DNA from: PALSA-129 sp963842505
GTDB lineage: Bacteria > Acidobacteriota > Terriglobia > Bryobacterales > Bryobacteraceae
Assembly (NCBI GenBank): GCA_963842505.1
Contig: CAWJGZ010000001.1
Coordinates: forward strand, 2,108,001-2,172,000
Direction: 5' to 3'
DNA: 64,000 nucleotides
Shown here: piece by piece, positions 43,353 through 52,559 of the stretch
How positions within the stretch are numbered: the stretch's first letter is position 1
Layout of the letters: the number at the start of each line of letters is the position of its first letter
The notes under the pieces: generated by a model
What the model was told of the DNA's origin: nothing
The model's database searches: none
What the model saw: only the letters and a program-made list of their open reading frames with translations
Made by a program: the position numbers and the translations under genes

Positions 43353-44573
43353 TCACCGCTTCGGGTTCTGGTATTGCCGGGCCACCCCGCGAAGCAGTCC
43401 ATCGAATCTTTTCGCAGCGACGGACGGGTCAGTAAATCCGAGTGCGCGGTTTCGGGCCTGCTCGTCGCCATTGCGGGGCCTGCCGATTGCAGCGACCGCA
43501 AGGTGCATTGCCGCTGCCAGCGCTCCGGCGTCTTCGACAGGCGCCAGATACGCGTACCGTCCATCGCAACTCACCTCGGGCACGAAGCCAACCGTGGTTG
43601 AAACCACTGGCTTACCCATCAAGAGCGCTTCTACAACGGTCATCGGACCGCCTTCGTATCGTGAAGAGCAGACGAATATGTCGACTGCCTGTAGAAACGT
43701 CGCTACGTCCGAGCGGAACCCACAGAGCTGGAACTGCCGCTGCAATCCAAGCTCGCAGATCCGTTTTTCCAGCGCTGGACGTAGCGGCCCTTCCCCAGCA
43801 ATCGCGAACCTGACCTCGGGGTGTGTCGCGATCACTTCCTTCGCTGCTTCGAGAAGGAGGTCGTACCCTTTTTGAAGTTCTAATCGCCCCACCGAGCCGA
43901 TCAGCAGGCTCCCATTGCCAAGCAGCGTCTCTCGCAATTGCCGCGCTGCTTCAGGGTTCGCCGCGCCTAGTTCCACGCCGTCGTAGCAAATCTGCACGTC
44001 GTGTGTGCGCCACTCTTGGATCGAACGGCCTAGACCTGTGTTCACAGCCACGATCATTTGCGCCATCCCGGCAATCCGCCGTGCGAGCCAGGAATCGGAC
44101 ACAGGGTTTCGCATATGCACAACCGCGGGCAGCCCAGTGAGCCGGCATGCCAGAACCGTGTAAGGCTGAAACGTGAATGTGTTATTGACATGCACGAGAT
44201 CGAACTGGCCGGACGCGAGGAAGCGTCGAATGCGGAGTGTCTGTTCGGTCCAGAACTTCAGAACCCGCCACTTTCCGGACGGCTGCCCGGACGAAGCGCC
44301 ACCAGCCTCTGAAAGCGTTGTAACCGGGCAGATACCGCCCAACTCTGCTTCGAACTCCGGCACGGGATGGACGAGCAACACATGGTGCTTGAGGTCTGAG
44401 GCGGCGCTCGCTTTCAGGTATGTTGCGAGCGCCTTATGGGAGCCGCCGAAGCAGGTGCCTGCCTCGACGTGCAGCACACGAACCGGCGGCATATCATCGT
44501 CGCTCGATGCCGGAGCAGGCCGCTTGTGGCCCGCATGAGCAAGTTTAAGGCCGCCGCTCACGACGTTCCTCAT
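43353..44573 (-). CDS. Glycosyltransferase, GT4 family
   Basis: A GT-B enzyme of about 406 residues. The N-terminal motif is VLHVEAGTCFGGSHKALATY; the C-terminal domain has LLIGSVGRLELQKGYDLLLEA and the donor-binding CSSRYEGGPMTVVEALLMGKPVV, with the E-x7-E pair of GT4 retaining enzymes. Starts are possible at TTG 44594, ATG 44573 or ATG 44492; the first two overlap the ligase gene slightly, and none has a strong ribosome site. It should add a hexose from a nucleotide sugar. Confidence 0.9.
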   Translation of the reverse strand: MRNVVSGGLKLAHAGHKRPAPASSDDDMPPVRVLHVEAGTCFGGSHKALATYLKASAASDLKHHVLLVHPVPEFEAELGGICPVTTLSEAGGASSGQPSGKWRVLKFWTEQTLRIRRFLASGQFDLVHVNNTFTFQPYTVLACRLTGLPAVVHMRNPVSDSWLARRIAGMAQMIVAVNTGLGRSIQEWRTHDVQICYDGVELGAANPEAARQLRETLLGNGSLLIGSVGRLELQKGYDLLLEAAKEVIATHPEVRFAIAGEGPLRPALEKRICELGLQRQFQLCGFRSDVATFLQAVDIFVCSSRYEGGPMTVVEALLMGKPVVSTTVGFVPEVSCDGRYAYLAPVEDAGALAAAMHLAVAAIGRPRNGDEQARNRALGFTDPSVAAKRFDGLLRGVARQYQNPKR

Positions 44574-45837
44574 ATTGGCATGGCGCCGCGCCAACCGGGG
44601 CCTCTAACTCCAATGCGGCGCCCGAACGGCCCCGCCTGCCGCGCGCCCGTTTCCTGGCGGTAGCGTCGGCAGCCAGCGACGGCATGCACGCGGAGATAGC
44701 CACCATGAACCAGAACAGCCTCAGGAAGCCGGCGGAAAGAAAGAAGATCGATATGGCGAAGCCAATCAGGCCGGTTTGAATACCCAAGGCGGCATTCACC
44801 AGAAATCGCAAACCGCACCGTTTCGCGGCACGGCGAACGCGATGCAAGGTTACAAGGCTCGCGACGAACATCCCGATCAAGGCGAGCAGTCCAGGCAATC
44901 CCATTTCCGCCAGCCGTTCCAGGTACTCGTTGTGCGGAAGAAAGTCATGCCCGACGTCCTTGGTGACATATCGGGGTGCGACGCTGCGGAAGTTGCCATA
45001 GCCTACTCCCAGGACGGGATGATCGAGGAACATGCGCCAGCCGGCGCTCCACAGGATCAGGCGCGCCTCTTTGCCACCCTCGCCGGAGCCGTTGGAATGC
45101 AGCACACGGTCTGCCGGCGTAAAAGGCGCGACTGCGAGAAAGGCCCCGCCGAGGGACGCCACCAGGATGAGCGCCACCAGGCGCCGTTTCGAATGCCAGA
45201 TCAGGATCAGCGCAACGGCGATCAAACCCAGGAACCCCCCGCGCGAACCCGAGACGATGAAAGCCGCCAGGATCAGCACCACCGAGGCGGCGCAGGACCA
45301 GCGCAGCCACCGTTGCGGCATCGATCGCGAAAAGAGACACGCCAGCGGCAGGCAAAGCAGAGCCGAGCTGGCGAAATAATTCGGGTCGCCCACAACGTAG
45401 CCGGGCCGGTAGCCGGCCCCGTAAGTGGCGGACCCACCCTGATAATCCCGGAGCATATAGAGCGAAGCCCAGGCGAGCGAAGCGACCGCGGTGAGCAGAG
45501 TCCAACGCAAGCGCGGGATGGTATCCACCACCGATACGGTCATAAAGATCACCAGCAGGAAATTGAAAGGATGGAAGCCGAAGGCCTGGTCCGTCGGTGC
45601 GTTACTGCCAAACAACCAATGCGAGCCCAGCGATAACAGGAAAAACACGAGAAAGGCGCGGGCAGGCCACGTATCGATGAAGACCGGCTTCTTCTCGCGG
45701 AGCGCGAGGTGTACTACTGCGTAGACGATGGCTGCGGCGGCCACTACCTTCTCGACCGTGATTTCGCCAAAGCCTATGCCGAACCAGGGATGGGCGACGA
45801 AGGGGAGCGTGAGTACGAAGATGTAGTAGAAAATCAT
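44545..45837 (-). CDS. O-antigen ligase/Wzy-like polymerase
   Basis: The ATG at 45837 overlaps the preceding stop as ATGA, so it is chosen over the longer frame. The 430-residue protein has about ten TMs and the large periplasmic loop of the Wzy_C family: SGSRGGFLGLIAVALIL, then GWRMFLDHPVLGVGYGNFR and HNEYLERLAEMGLPGLLALI, a signature of O-antigen ligases and some polymerases. The conserved His in HNEYLE is present. It probably polymerises or ligates repeat units at the periplasmic face. Confidence 0.91.
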   Translation of the reverse strand: MIFYYIFVLTLPFVAHPWFGIGFGEITVEKVVAAAAIVYAVVHLALREKKPVFIDTWPARAFLVFFLLSLGSHWLFGSNAPTDQAFGFHPFNFLLVIFMTVSVVDTIPRLRWTLLTAVASLAWASLYMLRDYQGGSATYGAGYRPGYVVGDPNYFASSALLCLPLACLFSRSMPQRWLRWSCAASVVLILAAFIVSGSRGGFLGLIAVALILIWHSKRRLVALILVASLGGAFLAVAPFTPADRVLHSNGSGEGGKEARLILWSAGWRMFLDHPVLGVGYGNFRSVAPRYVTKDVGHDFLPHNEYLERLAEMGLPGLLALIGMFVASLVTLHRVRRAAKRCGLRFLVNAALGIQTGLIGFAISIFFLSAGFLRLFWFMVAISACMPSLAADATARKRARGRRGRSGAALELEAPVGAAPCQYEERRERRP

Positions 45838-47066
45838 GGCCGCATCTCTGCCGCCAACGCCGCGGCGGGCGCCACTGAATGAAGGGCCGCACGAATCGCG
45901 ACGCATAATGCCGGGAAGCTGTAATCGCGCACCACGCGCTGGCGCGCCGCCGCCGCGAGAGCGTTTCGCTGGCCGGGGTTCAGCAGGAGATCGGAAACCG
46001 CGTCCGCGAACTCCCGCGGTTCGTCATTCAGGATGATCTCCTCGCCATTTTGAAAATCCAGCCCCTCGGCGCCCAACCGGGTCGCCACCACCGGTCTGCC
46101 CATTGCCGCCGATTCGAGGATCTTCAACCTGGTGCCGCTGCCGATGCGCAGAGGGACGACGCAGACCTGCGCCCGCTGGATGACGGGCCGCATGTCATCG
46201 ACCGTCCCCGTGAACTCGATGCCGGGGTCGTCCCGAAACCGCCGGATAAAGCCGGGGGATGGATTGCGCCCCGCGACTACAAACCGGACTTGGGGGATGC
46301 GCTGGCGCAAGAGGGGAAGGATTGAGAAGGCGAAGTACTCGACGGCATCCCGGTTCGGAAGCCAGTCCATGGCGCCTTGGTACATCACCGTGAACGGCTC
46401 GCCGTCGCCGGGCCGCGGCGTGTAATGGTCTGTGTCGACGACATTGGGCGCCACCGCGATGGGGCCTTTGGAGCCGGCAGCCAGCAGGACCCCGCGGTCA
46501 TACTCAGAGCAAGCCAAGCTCAGGCTTGCGCGCCCGCAAGCGTCTTGCTCCCATCGGCGGAGTTTCTCGCTTTCCAGCCACGCATACCCGCGTTTCACCC
46601 AGTTCCGCTCGAATCGCAGGTAGCGCTTCAGAATCATGTATTCGATATTGTGTTGGTTCACGATCAGCGGAGCGGAAACAGGCGGCAGATTGACGAGCGC
46701 GAAAGCCATGTCTGCAATGACGGCGTCGAACGTGCGTGCCGATAATTGCTCCTCGATCGAGCGGCGCATCTCGGGGGACCGGAAGCGCAGGACAGCATAC
46801 GGATAGCGATCCAAGAGGGCTATTGCGCGGCGGCCGTAGTCGGATGAACTCGACAGGCTCTTCGGCGGGAGATATACCGTGTGAACATGCTGGCAGAGCG
46901 ACCGTAACGGCTGCAAACCGCCCGCCGGCTGAGGCGCCGGAGTGAACGTCAGGAAGGTGGTTTCCATACCCTCGCTGGCGAGCGCCTTAAGCAAGGACCA
47001 AGTCCGGATGGCGGCGCCGTAAATGGCGGGGTACGGCATGGTCGTGCTGACGACCAATATGCGCAT
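45834..47066 (-). CDS. Glycosyltransferase, GT4 family (EpsH/PEP-CTERM-linked type)
   Basis: A 410-residue GT-B enzyme. The start MRILVVSTTMPYPAIYGAAI is the usual N-terminal strand-loop with Gly-rich donor-side motif; the C-terminal half includes FTVMYQGAMDWLPNRDAVEY and IGSGTRLKILESAAMGRPVV, with the E-x7-E region. This layout is common in sugar transferases of exosortase-linked exopolysaccharide loci. It overlaps the ligase gene by 4 bases, so the two are coupled. The sugar is unknown. Confidence 0.9.
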   Translation of the reverse strand: MRILVVSTTMPYPAIYGAAIRTWSLLKALASEGMETTFLTFTPAPQPAGGLQPLRSLCQHVHTVYLPPKSLSSSSDYGRRAIALLDRYPYAVLRFRSPEMRRSIEEQLSARTFDAVIADMAFALVNLPPVSAPLIVNQHNIEYMILKRYLRFERNWVKRGYAWLESEKLRRWEQDACGRASLSLACSEYDRGVLLAAGSKGPIAVAPNVVDTDHYTPRPGDGEPFTVMYQGAMDWLPNRDAVEYFAFSILPLLRQRIPQVRFVVAGRNPSPGFIRRFRDDPGIEFTGTVDDMRPVIQRAQVCVVPLRIGSGTRLKILESAAMGRPVVATRLGAEGLDFQNGEEIILNDEPREFADAVSDLLLNPGQRNALAAAARQRVVRDYSFPALCVAIRAALHSVAPAAALAAEMRP

Positions 47067-47156
47067 GGATGCTGCTTCTCCCTGTTCTTTCCTCAGCGAT
47101 GGCGAACCTAAGATCGGCTCACGTCTCGTATCCGCGTATTAGCTCTATGCCGGAAA

Positions 47157-47652
47157 CTAGCGAAAGAGCAACGCCTTTCGGGCGCCAAAGTTCCACACCA
47201 GGACGACTCCGGTGCTGATAGCCTTGGCGATCAGGTAGTGGAAGTGAATCTGCTCCCGCACGAACCACATGATTGCTTCGGTCAGTCCGAGAACCGACCA
47301 CCCCAATCACAGCGAAGACCAGAAACTCGAGAGTCGTGTTGCGCATGGTCCTCCGGTCGAACACCCACACGCGGCTCAGTAAATAGTTCGTGGTCAAGCC
47401 AAGCAAGAAGGCGACAGCCGCAGAGAGCAAATAATACAGGCCAAACCACTCGGTGAGCAGGTACAACGAACCGAAGTCGACGAGGAACGCCACGCCGCCC
47501 ACAATCAGATATCGTGCGAATTGATGAGCAATGGTATGCGCGGGCCGGACCAGGCACGACTTCAGTAGGAGTGGAACCACCGCCGCCACGGGATTCGCCG
47601 GCCGAATGCCGGTTGTGACTGCTGTCGCCGAAGTTGTTGTTGGAGTATGCAT
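47157..47652 (-). pseudogene. GtrA-family flippase, broken by a single-base frameshift
   Basis: From the ATG at 47652 the first 120 residues are GtrA-like with three TMs: FARYLIVGGVAFLVDFGSLY, LLSAAVAFLLGLTTNYLLSR and TLEFLVFAVIGVVG. At about 47291-47294 the family continuation (LGLTEAIMWFVREQ, then AISTGVVLVWNFGARKALL) is found in another frame and ends at 47157. Removing one T restores a complete four-TM protein of about 164 residues. GtrA proteins flip lipid-linked sugars. The gene begins 6 bases after the flavin oxidoreductase stop. Confidence 0.85.
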
Positions 47653-47658
47653 AACTTT

Positions 47659-49317
47659 TCAGGACTCGCGGGGTGAAATCGTTGGGTTTTCAAAGGAGGC
47701 CTGTCGCTGGCGCTCACCGTCGAGGCTGCCGTTTGCATTGCCCTTTTCCTCGTGGTAATCCACCTCCGTGTTGACTTCCCATAGGTTGCTCTTATCGGTT
47801 CTCCCTTCCAGGATGTTGTCCACGGCCATCATGGCGGTCAGCATGGAATGGTCCTGGTTATTGTAGCGGTGCATGCCATTGCGGCCGATCAGGAACAGGT
47901 TTTCGTACCGGTCGACATGCTCGCGAATCTCAGCGAAGCGGTCGTAGGTGCCAAAATACGCGGGATAGGTCTTTTCCATCCGCAGCACCGTTGAGTCGAG
48001 CACCTCTTTGGCGTCGATGATGCCGATCTTGCTGAGTTCCTGGCTTGCGAGGGCGACCATGCGCTCATCGGAGAGGTTCCAGATCTCGTCCGACTGGTTG
48101 CAGAAATACTCAAGGCCCAACCAGACATTCGCCGGGTCGGCCACCATGAACGGGCTCCAGTTGTTGAAGATTTGGAGCCTGCCGAGCAGCACGTCGGGTT
48201 CCTGGATATAAATCCAGTTGTCGCTGATCAGCTTCTTCCCCTGCGGCGTCTGGTCATTGATTCGAAGCGAGCGAACCAGGAGGCCCACCGTTATGAAGTC
48301 CCTGTAAACCAGACCGTCCGAGACGTCCAGCACGTTTTGTGGCGGCGCGACGTCGAACGATTTCACAAGTTCCTGTACCGGGGCTGTGGAGAAGAAGTAA
48401 TCACCCTGAAAGGTCTCCGTCCGCCCCGTTGCGGAATTGGTGGCCTCGAGCGCAAGAACTTGCCAGCCATCGGTGATAATGCGCTCGAAGCGGCAACCGG
48501 TACGGATCTCCCCGCCCATTTCAACGATGTGGCGTGCCACCTCGTCCCACATCTGTCCAGGGCCGAACTTGGGGTAGAGGAACTGTTCGATCAGCGATGT
48601 CTGCGTGTCCTTCTGTCCAATGTCGCTGCTGCCACGCTGGTACACTTTCTTCAGTGCGTGGATCAGCGTTGCCCAGACTGACAGGCCCTTGATGCGCTGG
48701 GCGCCCCACTCGGCGTTGATGTGGTCGCACGGCACGCCCCAGACCTTCTCGGTGTAGGACTTGAAAAACGTGTCATACAGCTCCCTGCCGAAACGGTTGA
48801 TGAAGAACTGCTCCAGGGTATCTTCGCGCTTGAGAGGAAACAGGGCGCTCCGAACGTAGCTGACTCCAATCTTGAAGGTTCGCCACAAGCCAAGCTTGAC
48901 CAGCGTGTCCTTGCTGAGCGAGATCGGGTAATCGAAAAACCGGCGCAGGTAATAAATGCGGGACTTGCGGCGCCTGAGCAGCATCACGCGGTCCGCCGCG
49001 GCCGGGTCAGGACCAGATGCGGAAGCCGTACTCGCCCGCTCCATACGGTGGTATTTGATGGCCGTCGAGCTTTTCTCGGTGGTTTGCAGCGGAAGCATCC
49101 GTAGCCACCACTCCATCACGCGGTCGGATTTTGAGAAGAACCGATGGCCCCCGATGTCGATGCGGTTGCCCTTATAATTGACAGTTCGGGAAAGGCCACC
49201 CATGTAATCGCTCTTTTCGAGGACGATTAGCTTAATCCCGGTCCGAGTGAGTAACTCGTAGGCAGCCGTTAGTCCCGCGGGGCCTGCGCCAATAATAATT
49301 GCGCGTTTGCGATTCAT
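47659..49317 (-). CDS. FAD-dependent amine-oxidase/UGM-like oxidoreductase
   Basis: The ATG at 49317 starts MNRKRAIIIGAGPAGLTAAY, the FAD-binding GxGxxG motif, followed by VLEKSDYMGGLSRTVNYKGN and DIGGHRFFSKSD, the conserved second FAD motif. This layout matches the protoporphyrinogen-oxidase-like and UDP-galactopyranose mutase-like flavoenzymes of polysaccharide loci. The 552-residue length is longer than a typical UGM (about 370-400), so a mutase is not certain. It probably modifies a sugar nucleotide or lipid-linked sugar in the cytoplasm. Confidence 0.86.
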   Translation of the reverse strand: MNRKRAIIIGAGPAGLTAAYELLTRTGIKLIVLEKSDYMGGLSRTVNYKGNRIDIGGHRFFSKSDRVMEWWLRMLPLQTTEKSSTAIKYHRMERASTASASGPDPAAADRVMLLRRRKSRIYYLRRFFDYPISLSKDTLVKLGLWRTFKIGVSYVRSALFPLKREDTLEQFFINRFGRELYDTFFKSYTEKVWGVPCDHINAEWGAQRIKGLSVWATLIHALKKVYQRGSSDIGQKDTQTSLIEQFLYPKFGPGQMWDEVARHIVEMGGEIRTGCRFERIITDGWQVLALEATNSATGRTETFQGDYFFSTAPVQELVKSFDVAPPQNVLDVSDGLVYRDFITVGLLVRSLRINDQTPQGKKLISDNWIYIQEPDVLLGRLQIFNNWSPFMVADPANVWLGLEYFCNQSDEIWNLSDERMVALASQELSKIGIIDAKEVLDSTVLRMEKTYPAYFGTYDRFAEIREHVDRYENLFLIGRNGMHRYNNQDHSMLTAMMAVDNILEGRTDKSNLWEVNTEVDYHEEKGNANGSLDGERQRQASFENPTISPRES

Positions 49318-49324
49318 ACAATGG

Positions 49325-50692
49325 TTAAACTCCTTTGTGCGCAAGCCGCCGGCGCGCCGTCACATATGCCGCCGCCACCGCAACGAATTGCGCCCCAGTG
49401 ATCAGGACAATCCAGTCAATGGGATATCGATGCCGCACGTTGACGTGGATCAGATAGAACAAGGCAGTATAGGCGCCTAGACAGGAAGCCAGCAGCAGCG
49501 CAAAAATCCACTGAGAGCGCCAAAGCGTAGCCAGCCCAAGCGCCGACGCGATCGTCAGACACCACAGCACCGCATCTCTCAGGCGCCCCGTATGGGGAAA
49601 CCAGGTGTAGAGAAACCGCTCCCCGGTCAATATCGCGAAGCGCCGTGGATGCGTTCGGATCCAGTGCAAGCCTAGACGGAGACGATCGCGGTTGTAGGCG
49701 ACCTCACCCATTGTGCGGACGGCTTCGGCTTCGCGGAGGCTTCCGGAGGGGTGAAACGCATGATACAGGCCGCGTCTGTCATTCTCAGGTTCTAGCGGTC
49801 CTGCCAAGTCATTATTGGACAGCCAAAGTTCCAATCCGAAGTTGCTGCGGGTGAATATTGGTGCACCCAAGACGCGTTGGTTTCGCCAGGCCCACGGCGC
49901 AAGGCAGAGCGCCGTCATGAATGACATCGTCCCAACGTAGGCCAGGTACTGCCCGGGTCGTCTTCTTCCCAAAAGAAGAAAGCCGAGAACGACCGTAACC
50001 AGAAGAATGGGCAGCAGAGAAGGAGAAATTAGTAACGCCGCTCCCCACCCAAGACCTTGCCAGGCGCCTCGGCTTGCCGTAAAGTCCTGCTTCCGCCACG
50101 TCGCCGCCACGGCCCAGATGAGCAGCACCAGCGCCAAACCGGCGAAGCTGGCTTCCCAGTCTCCCACCACCTCCGCTGCGAACTTGAGCGGGTACAATGC
50201 TCCGAACAGAGCCGCCGCAATGCCGGCCCGCCTTCCAATACCCAAAACGGGGGCCATCAGCGGCAAAAACGCATACTGCGCGGCAGCGGCACTGGAAGGG
50301 ATGAGCTCTTTTACAATCTCGGCTGTGTATCCCGTGCCGAACACGCGAAATATGGCGGCGAGTAAAATGGCGTAGGCGGGGGCCACATGAGCGGTGTAGC
50401 CGGTCGGAATCAGATAAGGATCAGCTAGCCGGCCTGTATGAGCCAGCGACAGAGAGGCACGCTCCATTTCATACCGCAGCAAATCAGTGTAAGTCCCCCT
50501 CGCCAGAGATATGAGCATGCGCCAAGCGACACCGACAGCAAACAACAATAGAAATGCGCGCCCCTGTTCCAGTTCTTCCAGCCAATGCGTCAGGCGCTTC
50601 AAAGTACGTCCGAAAAAAGCGATGTGAAGTTCCCGCCGCAGCTCAGCACTTCTATGTAGCCAGCTAGCGGGAAGAACGCCGATCCAACTCAT
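49325..50692 (-). CDS. ArnT/PMT-like membrane glycosyltransferase (second)
   Basis: A 455-residue protein with about ten TMs, the first catalytic loop being LARGTYTDLLRYEMERASL. It lacks the classic D-E pair in the form seen in the GT at 38615, so its role as a GT39-type enzyme is inferred from fold and context. Its start overlaps the next gene by 29 bases. It precedes the flavin oxidoreductase gene by a few bases on the same strand, so it belongs to the same transcription unit. Confidence 0.76.
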   Translation of the reverse strand: MSWIGVLPASWLHRSAELRRELHIAFFGRTLKRLTHWLEELEQGRAFLLLFAVGVAWRMLISLARGTYTDLLRYEMERASLSLAHTGRLADPYLIPTGYTAHVAPAYAILLAAIFRVFGTGYTAEIVKELIPSSAAAAQYAFLPLMAPVLGIGRRAGIAAALFGALYPLKFAAEVVGDWEASFAGLALVLLIWAVAATWRKQDFTASRGAWQGLGWGAALLISPSLLPILLVTVVLGFLLLGRRRPGQYLAYVGTMSFMTALCLAPWAWRNQRVLGAPIFTRSNFGLELWLSNNDLAGPLEPENDRRGLYHAFHPSGSLREAEAVRTMGEVAYNRDRLRLGLHWIRTHPRRFAILTGERFLYTWFPHTGRLRDAVLWCLTIASALGLATLWRSQWIFALLLASCLGAYTALFYLIHVNVRHRYPIDWIVLITGAQFVAVAAAYVTARRRLAHKGV

Positions 50693-52502
50693 AGAGGGTA
50701 ACTCCGGGAAAATGGACCAGTTTGACCTGAGAGTTATTCACAAGGGTCTGCCGCAGATCGCTGAATCTCTCTTCCGTAAGCGGAAATTGCTGTGCAACCA
50801 GTACGGACACCTTAGACAACGTCGGCACGGCTGCCACAGACACGAGTTGCAGTTCAGGCTGGCCAAATCGCCTGGAATAGTATCTGCCCACATTCAGCGC
50901 CTCCCAGGAAGCGGTCGCGGCAACGGGGTAGTGGCTCCCTCCGGTATCGTATAGGTACCTCACTGCGGCGCGGTAGTCGGGCTTGCGGTAATCGTAAACA
51001 GGGCCCTGTTGCGTGAGCGCGTACGCCTGAGCGAGCCCAACTACGACGAGCGTCACGAAGCGAATCCGAGTAGCAGATATCGTTGCGACCGCAACCGCCA
51101 TGGGCAAAAGCAAAAACGGCAACAGCGGCAGCAGGCATCGAGTATTGTAGCTGGGCGACAGATGAGAAATGACAGCCACTGGGACCAGTCCGAGTATGGG
51201 GAAAAGCACGATCGCATCGATCCACCGCGGGAGGTGGTCGCGCAAGGCGGACCTCTCCGTGAAATAGCTCATTAAGCGGGTTGAGACGGCTCGGGTCCCC
51301 AGCAGCAGCCATACCATGAGCGCACATCCATATCCAACCAGATAGAGGATGCTGGTGCGGCTCAATAGGCTCACCATCTGCCCCATCAGCAAGTCATGAT
51401 CCGGGCGGCGAAACAGAATGCTGAACAGATCAGGGCGCGCGACGCAGGGTAATAGAGACAACCCGCCAAACGCAACAATTCCGGCAGTCGCGGCGACGAT
51501 AAATAATCGATTCACGCCAGGGAACGTAAACGTGTGACGGTGGGCCTCATGGCCGTCTGAGCGCGTTGCCTCCTGCCGAGCTCGCCGGAGCAGAAGGCCC
51601 AGCCCAATAACGAAAATGCAAAGAGCAAGTACCTGAGCTGGCCGATAGAGCTTGAAACCGGAATATCCGAAAAGGGCAAACGGAAGCAGCCCTATCGTCT
51701 GGGCCCAGGAGAATTGTTCGGTGACCGCGGGGTAAACCTGTTCACTCGTGAAGAACCGTAGCAACAGGATTGAAAAATAGAATGGTGCGGCTAAGACCAA
51801 CTGAAGAAGCGCCAGTCGCAGTATCGCGATGATGTTCTCACGCTGAGCCACCCGCCATGTTAACGTGGCCGTCAAACACAGCACGAACACAATGGAATAA
51901 ATATGACTGATCGAGCAGAGGAATGACAAGAAAACAAAGCGGCGAAGGTCCCTGGGGTCTGCAGTCCGAGCGTAACACAGCAGAGATTTGGCCATCAGCG
52001 CAAAAAGCAGGATAATCAACGAGTACGACCGGGCTTCCTGCGCATAGTAAACGCTCGCTCCCGATAACGCCATCATCAGCGCAGCTACGAGGGCCACTTG
52101 TTTACCGCCAATATCCCGAGCGATTCCGGCAGTAACCACAATCGCGGCCAAGCTGCAGAGAAAGGGAAGGCTCCTGAGGGATAGTTCGCTTTCGCCAAAG
52201 ACGTGATTCCAGAGCAACATCAAGAAATTGTAAAGCGGTGGATGGGTGTCGTAAAATATCCAGGCCAATCCCGGGAGCGAAAAAGTCAGCTTCAGTCGGG
52301 AAGCAAAGGTCTCGTCATACCAGAGGCTGCCTGTCAATCGCATTGCCCGGGGAATGCTGGCGCCGGCGACAATAGCGACAAGCAGTAGGTCGTATAGAGT
52401 CCATCGTCTGATAAAGGAGGCCTTGAGTCCATTCACCATAGTTGGTTCAGTGGGAGCTCGGTCTAGCGTCGATAGGGAGCCTGGATTAAGCCGAGATAGC
52501 AC
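50664..52502 (-). CDS. ArnT/PMT-like membrane glycosyltransferase (third)
   Basis: The frame starts with GTG at 52502, or ATG at 52439 (MVNGLKASFIRRWTLYDLL), neither with a clear ribosome site. The 612-residue protein has about 12 TMs. The catalytic loop after TM1 is SLWYDETFASRLKLTF (D-E pair in YDETF), the classic signature of ArnT-like enzymes; YYAQEARSYSLIILLFALM is the conserved second helix pair. It should transfer a sugar from a polyprenyl-phosphate donor in the periplasm. It overlaps the next gene by 29 bases. Confidence 0.88.
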   Translation of the reverse strand: MLSRLNPGSLSTLDRAPTEPTMVNGLKASFIRRWTLYDLLLVAIVAGASIPRAMRLTGSLWYDETFASRLKLTFSLPGLAWIFYDTHPPLYNFLMLLWNHVFGESELSLRSLPFLCSLAAIVVTAGIARDIGGKQVALVAALMMALSGASVYYAQEARSYSLIILLFALMAKSLLCYARTADPRDLRRFVFLSFLCSISHIYSIVFVLCLTATLTWRVAQRENIIAILRLALLQLVLAAPFYFSILLLRFFTSEQVYPAVTEQFSWAQTIGLLPFALFGYSGFKLYRPAQVLALCIFVIGLGLLLRRARQEATRSDGHEAHRHTFTFPGVNRLFIVAATAGIVAFGGLSLLPCVARPDLFSILFRRPDHDLLMGQMVSLLSRTSILYLVGYGCALMVWLLLGTRAVSTRLMSYFTERSALRDHLPRWIDAIVLFPILGLVPVAVISHLSPSYNTRCLLPLLPFLLLPMAVAVATISATRIRFVTLVVVGLAQAYALTQQGPVYDYRKPDYRAAVRYLYDTGGSHYPVAATASWEALNVGRYYSRRFGQPELQLVSVAAVPTLSKVSVLVAQQFPLTEERFSDLRQTLVNNSQVKLVHFPGVTLYELDRRSSR

Positions 52503-52559
52503 GGCAGTTACAACCAGCGCCCGTTAGCTTTTGTAGGCGCCTATTCAGAAGCGGATCAG

